A DNA stretch of 64,000 nucleotides from Manduca sexta (GCF_014839805.1 NC_051141.1:12222777-12286776); one strand, 5' to 3'; positions 35,055 through 47,767 are shown, counted from the first letter of the stretch. The notes: a model not told the origin generated them from the letters alone. Numbers and translations: made by a program.

Positions 35055-35488
35055 TTAGTGTTTTGCGGTTGTCACATCGCCTGCAAGCTTTATCCTTAAT
35101 ATTTTGAACGACACACAAGTACTTAATCTAGTGGTTTTTCTATGATCGAAATTAGGGCGTCGAATTTCATCTATAACACATACTATACACATTTTTTCTG
35201 TACGATTTCTTTATGAACTTTAATTATGCCAAATCTAAGACTCCACGCCCGAAATGTGTTTAAAAAGGAGTATAAAGTTTTACTTCGCGTATTTATATAT
35301 AGTTCGAATTTTGATTAGGTACAAGTTTTGTGAGCGAAGGAAAAAAAACTATAGTTATTATCGGAGAAAATGTCTAACCATTGTAAAAATATATAAGTAC
35401 CTTCTTCTCTCAGCTCTGACTGCGTACGTCATTAACGAAGGATTAGTGTAATCTTCGTCTAAGAACTTTCAAAATCGGGATAGTTTCA

Positions 35489-38161
35489 TGGTCTTATTCA
35501 TAATAAAACTATTGAATTATCGGAAGTTTATCTGGGCGTTATCGGAGGCATGTAAAAAATTGGTATTCATAATGGTTCAATTGCGCTAAAAGTCTCCGAT
35601 AAAGATGCTTTAATTTATCGAGCCTAACCCCCGTCTTTACACCTATGTTAAGCGTTCGATAGCAAAAAAATGGTTGACGTCGGTCAGCTGTTTCGTGTTT
35701 GACGCTTGTTGCCAAAGTCAGTGTGTACTTAGAAGTATACAACATTTCGATCATTTTCGTTTCAAGAAGTAATTTTATTTAGTTACGTATTAAAAATGCA
35801 AGCCAGGCTGCTTTAGGTAAAAAATGTGTCGTCAGAAATTCGATCGGTTTTCTCTGGATAATGATGAATTCCGTAAACGGTATTATTTTTCCAAACATAC
35901 GGCTGCATTTATAAGTGACTGATAGTCCGCGAAGAGTTGCAGCTTCACCGTATAGGTTGTGGCAGATCACCAGAATTGCAAGTATTAATTAACTGCATTG
36001 ACATGTTGCGATCGTCATGAAGTAAGTTAATTCTATTCCATATTACACAGACTTCGGTAAATACGTATACCTAATGATGAGCTACTTTTAGATTAGTTTT
36101 TTTAATAGATGTAAGATGTTGGAGACCTCTATGGATTATCTTAAGCCACTACCAGTGGTATATGTAGCAAAGTGGAGCGTGCGCTTGTACTTATAACATG
36201 TTGCAGATTATAACTATGCCCCACTTCTTTTCAGAGGAACCCTTGTTAAGGCTGGAATTTCACCACGTAAAAGACTTCCCATCTATAATTGGTTGTATTT
36301 ATTACACCCATATACAATAAAAAATATGGTTTATGATGCAGCCTAATATTATATAGAAAAGGATATTATTTCCTCAATGTTGTTGTTCATAAGATTTAAA
36401 GGTTCGTTATAGGTGACTTGTGATGCTAATCTTCAGATCAGAGAGATTGTTAGATGGCAAAGCAGCACTCATAACTCCCGGATATTGCAACAAGAACTTT
36501 GGTGTGTGGAAACAGCATTTTCAATGTCTGTAACATGGCATATCTTAAATTTGGCAATGTGAAGACTACTGTTGTGGCTCTTGCAGTGTTGCACAACATT
36601 GCAATTGCTCAAAGAGAAATATATGCCACAGAACAATGTTTCCAATATTGAAGAGGTGTCAGAATCAATTATTATCATCATTGAACCAAAATCTAGATTA
36701 AAGTTGTTCACACTGAAAGGTAACTAATTATACAACATAATTAAAGTTAGTCATTGTCATTTATTTTAATAAAATGTATATTTTTCTTTTATTAATATAT
36801 ATCAATTTTGATTTTTTTATTTCACTGGTGCTCATTGTCATTGTTACAATTTATTCTGCAGATGTGGGACAAACCTGAAATTATGCAATGTATAAGAATT
36901 CAACATAATTTGAAATAAAAAAAATGTTTATTCAAATATACAACAGTAGTATCCCACAGGATTATAGTATAAATTATAAATTACTTAATGATGATTTGTT
37001 AATACCTCCCTTATATTTCCAGGTGGAGGTGGATTACGAGTATAGTATACTAATGCATCATATGCATGCCTTAATCTGTGTACTTTAGAAATTGTAAATC
37101 ATATTTGATTATATGATGACTTGTCATAAGAGCCTTTTATATATATGCCTACATGATAAATAAAGGTTTTTATTTATTTTATTTGTTATTTTAACTAATA
37201 AAGACCTCAAAAATGTTTTACTTATGACCTACCTAAAACAACAATGTCCTACATGATTATAGCATAAAATGGATACATACATATCTCCTTTATATTTTCT
37301 ATTGGAAGTGGGTTCTGAGGAGGCACAATGAGCATGATCTAAAAAATAAAATTGATTTATTCCTTTTATATTTAATTGTGCTGTTTTAACTTTATTATTT
37401 GTGCTAAATGCCACCAGGGTACATAATCACTATTGTATATTATTCAAATATTTTATTTATATGAATATTTTAAGAGTGGCTATCATAGTGCGTATTGCAA
37501 GAGTAGCAATATTTCATTTCAGTTAGCACAGCTCCCCAAATGAATCTACGACATCTATATGAAATTGTAGTTCGTGTCGACATTCACGTTCAAGAATTCA
37601 TATTCTTTTAGGGAGGGTTTTGGTTAGGGGAGCGGGTTCATACCCGGTCCCTAATCAATTACTTCAACAAAATCTTGTAAAAAGCAATAGTTAGTAATGC
37701 AGGAATGCATAGCGCAAACGTTCAAATACAGAAAAGAGCTGCACCAACCTTGTCTTCCTCCAACTACATTTCACTTCTCTATTTTATCTCTCTCCATTTT
37801 ATCGCAATTTGCTGCCTGCGTTCTTCCAAGTTTTACAAAGAATTTAGAGAACATCAAATAAATCTTCCTCCTGTATTTATTTTATTTACTTTTTTGACAA
37901 ACGCCATTGTGACAATGACTAGACAATTTTTTTTTATTGTCTGTTTCCAGAGACAAGACTTGGTAGTAATTGGTAGAACTTATTTAATTTTTTTTTTCTA
38001 CGAAATGGCAACATTGTGCACATTTAAAGGCCTTTTTGTTATCGGAGGTTTACGAAACCATTATGAATAAGAAATTTTATCGAAGGCTCGATAAGCTTAG
38101 AGGACGTTTTAACTATTTGCGATTTATACCTTCGATAAGGGTTTTATTATGAATAAGACCA
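35489..38161. mobile_element. PIF/Harbinger element, copy 1 (2673 bp)
   Basis: Bounded by TGGTCTTATTCATAATAAAA and its exact reverse complement, with a 3-bp duplication TCA (35486-35488, 38162-38164). It is almost identical over its length to copy 2 at 41747-44469. It contains a decayed HARBI1-type transposase on the plus strand. A TCA duplication departs from the usual TTA/TAA, but the agreement of ends, TSD length and transposase makes the superfamily firm. Confidence 0.9.
35818..36720 (+). pseudogene. Harbinger (HARBI1-type) transposase remnant, copy 1
   Basis: Pieces in order over several frames: SLDNDEFRKRYYF (N-terminal), FRGTLVKAGIS, FPSIIGC (the start of the DDE nuclease, as in HARBI1 FPGVIGCIDGTHI), RKGYYFLNVVV, and the C-terminal NKNFGVWKQHFQC. 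The final AVLHNIAIAQR sequence is present but frame-broken. The segment that should hold the second and third catalytic acids (GDSGY region) is deleted. In the sister copy the same blocks recur with the same deletion, so both descend from an already defective parent or one copied the other. Confidence 0.75.
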
Positions 38162-38164
38162 TCA

Positions 38165-39719
38165 GAGATTAGCGTTTTCAATTAGAAGCTAAAAACAATT
38201 TAATCAGCTTTAAAAATATAATCTTACTAATTTTATAAATAAATGCGAAAGATATTGGATGTCTCTCAGAAATATCTAAACGTTGATGCCGCTGAATAAA
38301 TTTAGATGATATTTGAGACGTGGTTAGACCGTTTTGCCCCGAATACGTGAAGCGTGTTAAGAGTATTTGAATTTTTAATCAGTTTTTCTTTAAATACGGT
38401 GCTGGCACCTCCTACAAACGTACAGATTTTTTTTAGTTTCACGAAGCCGCGATCAATACTTTACATAGAATATGGATAAAGGAATACTCATCCATATTCC
38501 TAACAAATAAATATTTTTTCGGGATTTGTTTTATAGTTTTGTGCAGGTATGTTACGAGTTTTGATTCCACGTAAACAAATTTAACTGCAGTGCAGGCTAA
38601 AGCTGCGGTCTACAACTTACCTTTAGCCGTATTGGTACTATTGAAGTCCACTTAGGTGCCTTTGCTTAAACTCCTCATTTATCTTACTTCACTTAGATTA
38701 TTATACCATACTAATAAGAGTAATGTATATAATAACATGATTAAGATTCTTATCTCGTATTTAGGTAAATGTTATAAGTAAAGTTTTTTTAAAAATTGAT
38801 TTTGTAATATTTTCGAACTTTATGTTGTTCACCGATTCCACACATCACATCTTTTAGCACATGTCTAAACAGATGCTGTTTGCCAGGTTTTAGCGCTAGG
38901 TCAAACCCTACTTAACCTATTTAACATTCACCATCTTAAAGATAAGCAGAGAAGCGACGAGTTATGTAATACAGCATTTCACACTAACAAATCAACGCTA
39001 AATTATGCTTGTCGTAAATTACATCCTGACGCAGTATACTTATATCAAACTATGGGTTGCCACGTATTTAGTTTATACGCGATGATTTCAACCCTGTTTT
39101 CCTTGTTCTCATTCATGTCAAGATATATTACTTAAATTATTAATAAGTGACGAACGTTTGCGTTTTGTTCTATTCAATAAAATGAATTCAACGAATGAAT
39201 AAGTCTCTTTTAGATAGCAGAACATATTCCAGTATTATTTTATTACGTTTGTATTATTACATTTTTATTAATATTTTTTGTTGCTAAATTGGAAACTAAT
39301 TTATTATTATTATAAGTGTCCGCTAAATCGAAAATAATATTTTTTTTTTATTTATTTTGATAACTTCTCCTGTGAAAATATAGCACTTTTATAAGATTTT
39401 TATGATTCGCTTTAAAGAGCGTGTGAATTCGTTTTGCAAAGCACTTTTAGATAACAAATAATATTTAAACGATTTGTAGATTGTGTTCGCGGCGCCACCC
39501 ATGTTTATATCTCCTTTTCTAGAAAAGAAGTCATTTATAAATGTTACATTTATAATATTTATTTTGTATTGTATTTCTGCAGAATACTTTACTGTTACGT
39601 ATATATGTATGTATATACTGTTTTAGAAACGGTAGATGTTTATACAAACTGTCGTGTTACTAAGAGGTTGCTAGCGGTTTGATACATATTCCCTGGAACT
39701 ATATTGCGAAAATTTCACT
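38165..39719. other. Noncoding stretch with a possible repeat fragment
   Basis: The part 38225-38300 (ATCTTACTAATTTTATAAAT, AATGCGAAAG, TGGATG, CCGCTGAATAAATTTAGATG) is like the start of the dispersed repeat at 47768. Nothing else is recognised. Confidence 0.45.
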
Positions 39720-39800
39720 ATAATCACTTCTTCTTCAGCCTTTAGAAGTCCACTGCTGAACATAGGCCCCAAAAATTTCCTGACCACCGGCCATAATAAC
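39720..39800 (-). repeat. RTE LINE 3' terminus fragment
   Basis: The minus strand reads GGGGCCTATGTTCAGCAGTG, GACTTCTAAAGGCTGAAGAA, the usual termination context of lepidopteran RTE elements just after the ORF (CAGCAGTGGACTT...). It is short and without coding remnants. Confidence 0.6.
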
Positions 39801-40844
39801 TTTCTTTTAATCACATTCCACAAAAGTGTCTGTACATTAACATGATTAATTGTATCGCGTAAGAGAAATAAATTTCGCATTATAAACGTAGGGCTAAAAT
39901 ATTTAAACCTACAGTTGTTTATTATTTACATACTTAAGAATAACCAAAAGTTCCTTGCATTCTAAGCGTTTCTATTTTAATTTATCGAAACCGACAATAC
40001 CCCGGATAAAAACACAATATTTTCGTGTAAACTGTTATTCGTTCAGTCCCGTATTCCTCATGCAGAGTGGTAAAATCAAATCGCGGGCTTGGCGTGTTTA
40101 TAGCGCTGAAACACAATATGTTCGCCCGGGTAGGTAGATTAGCTGTAAATTGAACATACTCTGTCTTGACAGTACATGTGCTCTGCACAAAGCAATATTC
40201 CCTTTGTGCGTGTAAATTGTAATATATTGTTATATTATATTATTTAATAGTGTTTATATTCAAATAGCTACAAATAATCAGGCGGAACAAAATCTATTGC
40301 ATGGTTAAAAGTTTAACGGATCCGTTTGATGGTGAAATTTGGTATTAAAATTAAAATTCGTTATTTCTTATGACTCATTATCATATTGCTAAGATTTTAA
40401 TGTATCCCGTTACTTATATGTAGAACATATTTAGAGCATAAATATAAGGGTCTATATAAATAATCGCTAGACTCGAATTTGATTTACTGGAAAGAATATT
40501 TATTATTCTCACCTGTCCGTTAGAATTTAAGCAACATGTTAAGTTTGCAAAGAATAAATAAGATACAATAGGGTTTACCCATTATCCGACACACTGCATA
40601 TAATCCACATATCTGTACTCAATATATAAATTTATCACAACTTGAATAACTTACATTTAATTACCGCGTAATAAAGCCAGGTTATTTGTTTATGAAATGT
40701 AGTAATGTTTACTTCATTCATATCGTCCGTTATGAGTAATTGAATACGAACGATTTCATTTAAATTTTAGGATTGCCTTATAAATTGTTATGTTCGATAT
40801 GCAATATCAACTCTATATTGTTGCAACTGTTAAACTAAGTTATA
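39801..40844. other. Noncoding stretch, nothing recognised
   Basis: AT-rich; ORFs up to 68 codons occur on both strands and look random. Confidence 0.5.
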
Positions 40845-41746
40845 TCTATATATATATAAAAATGAATCCCTATTTCCCTTGGTCACGCCATCACGCGTGA
40901 ACGGCTGGGCCGATATCACAATTTTTTTTTGTTGTGTTTTTTATTGTCAGCAGATGGTTCTTATAAAATAAAAAAATCAAAAAATTGCGCGGAAAATTAG
41001 AAAACTTAACGAAAGTATTAATTTTATATAACTGTCAATTGTTTGAAATAACTGTCAGCGATTGACAGAATGCGTGCTGCAAATTCATAGTTAAGACGGG
41101 ACAACGTTTGTCGGGTCAGGGCCCTTATTCTGTATGATAGTGTAAACGCATAACGCGGCCGTGTCATGTTATCTTCGAGAAATGTGCGTGGAATGGTATT
41201 CTGTAAGCCAGTGGTTCTCAAACTTTTTAAATGACGGAACCCTTTTGGGAAGCAAAATACTTGATGGAACCCTACAATAAAACAATTGTTTTTATACGCG
41301 CGCTCACAAGTATACTACCCGCTCGTTTTAAGTTTGCCGCTGGCGATAGGTATGATGTTCGAAAAGTAGCGTCAGCAAAACATAATATAAAAATATTTTT
41401 TATTTAACTGTAACAATAAAAATTGTGTACGTACATATTTGGGTAAAACTATGACACATAATAAGTTTTGTTGTCACGTGGAGGAGGGTACGCGCATTCC
41501 ACAGACCGGCAAACTTAGAGCGAACGGGTTGTACAAGTATAAAATTGTTGATACCAAACTTATGAGATATTGTACCAGCTATTGTAACACACGTTTCTAC
41601 AAATACAAATAAATAACGTTCATAGCGTTTTGTCTCCGCGCGGCCGCGGAGCGACCAGAGAGAGGTGTTTTGATTTTTTTTTCTAAATTCTTGCGGAACC
41701 CCGACAGAGGTATCACGGAACCCTAGGGTTCCGCGGAACACACTTA

Positions 41747-44469
41747 TGGTCTTATTCATAATAAAACTATCAGAATTATCGGAAGTTTATCTGGGCGTTA
41801 TCGGAGGCATGTAAAAAATTGGTATTCATAATGGTTAAATTGCGCTAAAAGTCTCCGATAAAGATGCTTTGATTTATCGAGCCTAACCCCCGTCTTTACA
41901 CCTATGTTAAGCGTTCGATAGCAAAAAATGGCTGACGTCGGTCAGCTGTTTCGTGTTTGACGCTTGTTGCCAAAGTCAGTTTGTACTTAGAAGTAAACAG
42001 CATTTCGATCATTTTCGTTTCAAGAAATAATTTTATTTAGTTACGTATTAAAAATGCAAGCTAGGCTGCTTTAGGTAGAAAAATGTGTCGTCAGAAATTA
42101 GATCCATTTTCTCTGGATAATGATGAATTCCGTAAACGGTATTATTTTTCCCAACATACGGCTGCATTTATAAGTGACTGATAGTCCGCGAAGAGTTGCA
42201 GCTTCACCGTATAAGTTGTGGCAGATCATCAGAATTGCAAGTATTAATTAACTGCATTGACATGTTGGGATCGTCATGAGGTAAGTTAATTCTATTCCAT
42301 ATTTATACAGACTTCGGTAAATACGTGTACCTAATGAAGAGCTACTTTTAGATTCGTTTTCTTAATAGATGTAAGATGTTGGAGACCTCTATGATTATCT
42401 TAAGCCACTACCAGTGGTATATGTAGCAAAGTGGAGCGTGCGCTCGTATTATATACTGCAGATTATAATTATGCCCCACTTCTTTTCAGAGGAACCCTTG
42501 TTAAGGCTGGAATTTCACCATGTAAAGACTTCCCATCTATAATTGGTTGTATTTATTACACCCATATAACATTAAAAAATATGGTTGTGATGCAGCCTAA
42601 TATTATATAGAAAAGGATATTATTTCCTCAATGTTGTTGTTCAGGTAAGATTTAAAGGTTTGTTGTAGGTGAATTGTGATTCTAATCTTCAAATCAGAGA
42701 TATTTGATGGCAAAGCAGCACTCATAACTCCCGGATATTGCAACAAGAACTTTGGTGTGTGGAAACAGCATTTTCAATGTCTGTTTCATGGCATATCTTA
42801 AATTTGGAAATGTGAAGACTACTATTGTGGCTCTTGCAGTGTTGCACAACATTGCAATTGCTCAAAGAAAGATATATGCCACAGAAGTGTGTCCAATATT
42901 GAAGAGGTGTCAGAATCAATTATTATCATCATTAACCCAAAATCTAGACTAAAGTTGTTCACACTGAAAGGTAACTAATTATACAACATAATTAAAGTTA
43001 GTCATTGTCATTTGTTTTTATAAAATTTATATTTTTCTTTTATTAATATATCTCAATTTTATTTTTTTATTTTACTGGAGCTCATTGTCCATCTGAATAG
43101 CATGTAACTCTTTCCTGTGTTGCACTTCTACTGTTGCAATTTATTCTGCAGATGTGGAACAAACCTGAAATTATGCAATGTATAAGCATTCAACATAATT
43201 TGAAATAAAAAATGTTTATTCAAATATACAACAGTAGTATCCCACAGGATTATAGTATAAAATTTAAATTACTTAATGATGATTTGTTAATACCTCTCTT
43301 ATATTTCCAGGTGGAGGTGGATTATAGTATACTAATGCATCATATGCATGCCTTAATCTGTGTACTTTACAAATTGTAAATCATATTTGATTATATGTTG
43401 ACTTGTCATAAGAGCCTTTTATATATATGCCTACATGATAAATAACGGTTTTTATTTATTTTTCTTTCTTATTTCAACTAATAAAGACCTCAAAAATATG
43501 TTTTACTTATGACCTACCTAAAACAATAATATCCTACATGATTAAAGCATAAAATGCATATATAGATATCTCCTTTATATTTTCTATTGGAAGTGGGGTC
43601 TGAGGAGGCACAATGAGCATGATCTAAAAAATAAAATTGATTTATTCCTTTTATATTTCATTGTGCTGTTTTAACTTTATTATTTGTACTGAATGCCACC
43701 ACGGTACATAATCACTATTGTATATTATCCAAATATTTTATTTATATGAATATTTTAAGAGTGGCTATCATAGTGCGTATTGTTGCGTAATAGTTGCGTT
43801 GACATGCGCAATGCAAGAGTAGCAATATTACATTTCAGTTAGCACAGCTCCCCCAAATGAATCTACGACACCTATATGGAATTGTAGTTCGTGTCGACAT
43901 TCACGTTCAAGAATTCATATTCTTTTAGGGAGGGTTTTGGTTAGGGAGCGGGTTCATACCCGCTCCCTAATCAATTTCTTCAACGTAATCTTGTAAAAAA
44001 AGCAATAGTTAGTAATGCAGGCATGCATAGCGCAAACGTTCAAATACAGAAAAGAGCTGCACCATCTTTGTCTTTCCCCAACTACTTTTCACTTCTCTAC
44101 CATTTTATCGCAATTTGCTGCCTGCGTTCTTCCAAGTTTTACAAAGAATTTCGAGAACAACAAATAAATCTTTCTCCTGTATTTATTTTATTTACTTTTT
44201 TGACAAACGCCATTGTGACAATGACAGACAATTTTTTTTTATTGTCAGTTTCCAGAGACAAAACTTGGTAGTAATTGGTAGAACTTATTTAAATGATTTT
44301 TTTTCTACGAAATGGCAACATTGTGCACATTTAAAGGCCTTTTTNGTTATCGGAGGTTTATGAAACCATTATGAATAAGAAATTTTATCGAAGGCTTGGT
44401 AAGCTTATAGGACGTTTTAACTATTTGCGATTTATACCTTCGATAAGGGTTTTATTATGAATAAGACCA
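41747..44469. mobile_element. PIF/Harbinger element, copy 2, innermost (2723 bp)
   Basis: The ends TGGTCTTATTCATAATAAAA and the reverse complement are flanked by TTA (41744-41746, 44470-44472), and the element is inserted close to the right end of the hAT. It is collinear with copy 1 at 35489-38161, in the same orientation. Differences are small indels and substitutions, plus about 20 extra bases near 43785-43805. One undetermined base is at 44345. Confidence 0.92.
42081..42960 (+). pseudogene. Harbinger (HARBI1-type) transposase remnant, copy 2
   Basis: Blocks as in copy 1: MCRQKLDPFSLDNDEFRKRY (N-terminal), FPSIIGCI with YTHI where DGTHI is expected (the first catalytic Asp is lost), RKGYYFLNVVVQ, VNCDSNLQIRD, NKNFGVWKQHFQC, and a longer intact C-terminal run AYLKFGNVKTTIVALAVLHN, IAIAQRK at 42787-42870. 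The central catalytic stretch is missing and the frame changes several times. It is inactive. Confidence 0.8.
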
Positions 44470-44604
44470 TTAGAGTATAGCTGCTGTAAGCCAAATTTCT
44501 ATAGTCCTAAACATGATGCGTTGTGTTACGTGCTTGTTACACACTGTCAAAATAACGTGCGGGATAGAGAATAAGGCCCCAGCTAGTATTATTATACATT
44601 AGCA

Positions 44605-44865
44605 CGGTGCGTTTTCAACATTCCTTTCCGCCGTGCATGTGCAAACTTTGGAATGAACTCCCTGCAACGATTTTTCCTGAGCGAAAGAGAGAAGAGAAGC
44701 TATGACTTCTTCTTTAAACGAGGTTTAATAAGCGTGCTAACCTCCCGATAGACAACGGCCTGGCTGCGCCTCTGGCATTGCTACAGCCCATAGGCGGCGA
44801 ATGGTGCTTACCATCAGGCAGACCGCTTGTTCGTTTCCCGACTAAGGCAATAAAAAAACCTGTCT
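44605..44865 (+). repeat. LINE 3' end (Jockey-like) with UTR
   Basis: It includes LWNELPATIFPE (44650-44690), typical of the C-terminus of lepidopteran Jockey-type RT proteins, then the 3' tail GGCGGCGAATGGTGCTTACC, CATCAGGCAGACCGCTTGTT and GTTTCCCGAC before an A-rich end at 44850. Frameshifts are present. Confidence 0.7.
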
Positions 44866-45559
44866 ACAGGTACGCAGAAAAACTTAATACAATTTTATTA
44901 ACTGTTATAACAGGTTTGTTTTTTTTAGAAGCCGTCTAAGATTATGAAATTATGTTCAACAGTCTTTATAAACATTTAAATGCAAACCCTACAACTGTAA
45001 ATATTATTGGCGACGTAACGCTACGTTTACGTTTATGTGCCACGTGCTTATAGGCTCCCAACTCAGAAGACTTACACGTTAACCAACCTTAGAACAAACC
45101 TGAACATTGATTTTCTATGTTGCCGATCGTGCAAGCAAGTACTCACATTTATATTATATATATACATATTTCCTATCTTTTATTCTACATAATAATGTAT
45201 TACATTTCATATTGTCCTTAGTAGACAAAAGACAAATCGAAAATGGAAAAGAGAAGATTTAGACATCCATTATTATTATAAAATCGAAATATATTTCCTG
45301 CCATCCTTTAGCCGTACTTCCGCCCTGTATGCTTATTATCTGTTCGTTGTCTGGAACAAGCTTAAAAGATGTATTTATTTACTTTGTGGTTTGTGAGATG
45401 TATTTTTCTGTGGTAGCACTGGATAGCCTTTGAGAAACTATGTTTTCAGTCTTTTTACTTTAACGAGAGTACACACAAAGGCATTATCATTATCCTAACG
45501 AAGACAGAGACGTAAGCTGTCTTTATACAGAGTAATTTTTCATCGCGTTATTAAAATAT

Positions 45560-45670
45560 TAAACCATAATATGTTCGTGTTAATCTCTGCTAACATTGTG
45601 CCGTAAATTATCCATGAATAACAAATATTTCAGCCAAAAATCTCGGTTTTAGTTTTCTGACTTTTGTCAG
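45560..45670 (-). repeat. Helitron-interior fragment
   Basis: Matches 12640-12725 with many substitutions: CTAACATTGTGCCG, TTATCCATGAATAACAAATA, AAAAATCTCGGTTTTAGTT. No ends were seen. The strand is inferred from the fragment at 12463. Confidence 0.4.
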
Positions 45671-45869
45671 ATTTTTATTTTAGTGCGAATATGGTAAGTG
45701 TATGTGTATTTCTAACTGAAAGGTATAATTTAAAAGTATGATGTTGCCGCTACTACAAATTATAATCTTCGTGTAATAGTGGCCTTAGGGTATGTGTAAT
45801 TAAAATAACTTTTATTAATACGGTGCGTTCGGGTAAGATCATTTAACGAAAAAATACCACGAAACTATG

Positions 45870-46600
45870 GTTATTTTTTAGTTTAAGCTACCTAGGCACC
45901 GACGCTGTTTCTTTCTGCCGCGCCGTATAATATGGTTGAACACCGCATTGACCACACCCAACGAGCGCGTCAGTGTTACATGCAGTAATAAGTTGTCGCT
46001 AGCTACACATACATGTGCATTGTACATACCTACACACCTACCCAAACAACCATACCCCCAAGTTCTTGATGTGATATCGCGCTGGAGAGGTATTCCGTTC
46101 ATGTGGTATTTATAGCAGCTTGGGGCTCGCGCGCAGCTGAGTAACAAAACTGGATATTTATCTATCTTCATTAAAATATATATTTTCTAGACTCCACTCA
46201 ACAACCCTATTTATATCCTGCTGTATAGTATGTTGTGATTCGAGTTCTGCTCAACATCAAGAACTTATTTAAGGTCATCTGCAAATAATAATTGGGTAGA
46301 TATATTAATTGCTTTTGATAAATTCACTTACCATTAAGATGAAGAGTAACGGGCCCAGTTACTTTGACTTACGCCGGATCTCGTATCGTATGGTTGAGAA
46401 AGGTTAATGCCACAGTCGATGTACTGACATCTCTCGCGTAGATAGCTGCGGCTAGCAAACAAAGTTAACGAGCGTGGAGTGCAGTCTACTCTAGCCGGTT
46501 TGGATAAAGAGACGGCGTTATCCATTGTGTCAAAGGCTTTCCGAAAATCAAAGTAGGCAACGTCCACCTATCGACCAGTATCCACCCCCGGCATAAGGTG
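45870..46600 (-). pseudogene. Jockey/CR1-like LINE reverse transcriptase fragment
   Basis: On the minus strand from 46570 the reading is VDVAYFDFRKAFDTMDN (motif A with its Asp), LSKPARVDCTPRSLTLFAS, YLRERCQYIDCG, LSQPYDTRSGVSQ (motif B). GPLLFILMV follows, then LFADDLK (motif C, about 46275), QQDINRVVEWSLENIYFN, and SCARAPSCYKYHMNGIPLQRDIT down to the linker at about 46050. The last part, SLGVVNAVFNHIIRRGRKKQ, is less certain. The order of motifs is complete, but frames change and stops occur, and there are no flanking UTRs. It is a degraded non-LTR retrotransposon of the Jockey or CR1 group. Confidence 0.8.
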
Positions 46601-47767
46601 ATCATTTATTAACGCAATATCAATATTACTGAGTATATAGGAAGTATAAAGCTAGGCACGGCTGTGTCTGGTAAAATAGAATTATTAACGCGTTTTGTAT
46701 GGTTTTATCCCCTAGCGCTGTACTGGTATATCGCACTCGGTCCATTTTTATTACTATTTGTTTGGCTGGATATGTTTATGGTTACAATAATATTTCTTTG
46801 TTTTACTTTATTATATTTTTTTTGGGGTGATGAATATTATTTAAAAATTAATATATTCTAAATAAATTACCATGAAATAAATACCCACATCAATAGGCTA
46901 GTTGGGAATACAAAGAACTGTCTGATATGAATGTTGGCAGTATCAAAATCCAACGACATATGGCTCTGAATCTTCTAAAATTGTACATATGTACTCCAAG
47001 TGCATTATCGCTTACTTTACCTTTTTACCAGATAAGTTCTCCATAAGAATTTTGGAGGTATGTCTAGAGCCCTAAGCAATCTGTCTTGCACGGTAATGCT
47101 GCATTGAATCATATCATATTATGCGCAAGATTTTGCCAGCGGCTCCCCCTGCGTGAGTAAGTTTTTACAGGAATAAATATTTTCATAATGTAGCTTAATT
47201 AGGGAAAAAATAAAAATTGGTTTACTATTTACAAATTAATATAGATTACTAAAAATTATCGGGATTTCTGCTTACTTTTATATGGGCCCTTTTATTAAAC
47301 CGATAGAATACTTTGATAAGAGCAAGGGGCTTCACAAGGCTTTATCCTTAATACGGATTACGCTTCCAAGTAGTCCATTTTACAAAGAATATTCAAAATT
47401 ATGGAAGAAGATAAATGTATAGATATAAAATGAGATGGAGACCTTACATGTGTCAAAGTTCAGTTGTATATATCATGTACTTCATGTTATGGGCATATGT
47501 CGAGACTACTTTTGTAAAATTTCTTTCTCGGCAACAATTCAACGAAATGGACTCACCATTGTTGGTCGAACTTAGGCGAACGCGAGCGTAAGCAAATTGA
47601 GACAAGAGACACAGAGGAAGAGATTTGGAAGAATTCATATTATTTCCCTATTTATATTCTGTACTACAAACATTGTTGAAATCAAGGGTTCTCGATCACA
47701 TGAATAAGTTTTCGAGAGTCCTTAATTCATAAAAGCTTGTTAGCAATCAATTAACTTGCTATAACAC
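46601..47767. other. Noncoding stretch with worn repeat scraps
   Basis: Contains a minus-strand scrap of the LINE 3' tail at 47030-47080 (AAGTTCTCCATAAGAATTTT, GGAGGTATG) and a Helitron-like end at 47135-47165 (GCCAGCGGCTCCCCCTGCG). A 65-codon hydrophobic ORF at 46664-46861 is most likely chance. Confidence 0.5.

Larger units (their letters stand above)
41209..44483. mobile_element. hAT element (CAGTGGTTCTCAAAC type), third shell
   Basis: It starts CAGTGGTTCTCAAACTTTTT, a well-known hAT terminus, and ends after 44472 with a worn version of the complement. The 8-bp duplication CTGTAAGC flanks it exactly (41201-41208 and 44484-44491). Without the Harbinger insert it is about 549 bp. A 119-codon minus-strand ORF inside it derives from the TIR region and shows no transposase motif. 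Confidence 0.85.
41119..44579. mobile_element. GGCCTTATTC-type MITE, second shell of the nest
   Basis: The left part is 41119-41208 (GGGCCCTTATTCTGTATGAT, AACGCGGCCGTGTCATGTTA) and the right part 44492-44579 (ACGTGCTTGTTAC, ends AGAATAAGGCCC). An uninterrupted relative lies at 54453-54608, with the order of blocks matching both halves. A 2-bp CA at the junctions could be its target duplication. Net length is about 178 bp. Confidence 0.8.
40845..44586 (+). mobile_element. Helitron family B, outermost shell of a four-level nest
   Basis: It starts TCTATATATATATAAAAATG after an A and runs to GACGGGACAACGTTTGTCGG, GTCA at 41118. It resumes at 44580 with AGCTAG then T. The uninterrupted sister at 15652-15938 shows that GTCA and GCTAG are normally contiguous. 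Without the inserted DNA the element is about 281 bp, against 287 bp for the sister. Confidence 0.85.

Noticed and set aside
37705..38070. 121-codon plus-strand ORF in Harbinger copy 1
   Set aside because: It might be the second Harbinger ORF (Myb/MADF type), but it shows no such motif and in copy 2 the same frame is broken after 82 codons. Not called.
41400..41759. 119-codon minus-strand ORF
   Set aside because: It lies inside the hAT element and is formed partly by the terminal inverted repeat; no transposase motif.
46664..46861. 65-codon hydrophobic ORF
   Set aside because: Its T-rich codons give Phe/Leu/Trp by composition; it has no homology, no splice context and no neighbours of related function.
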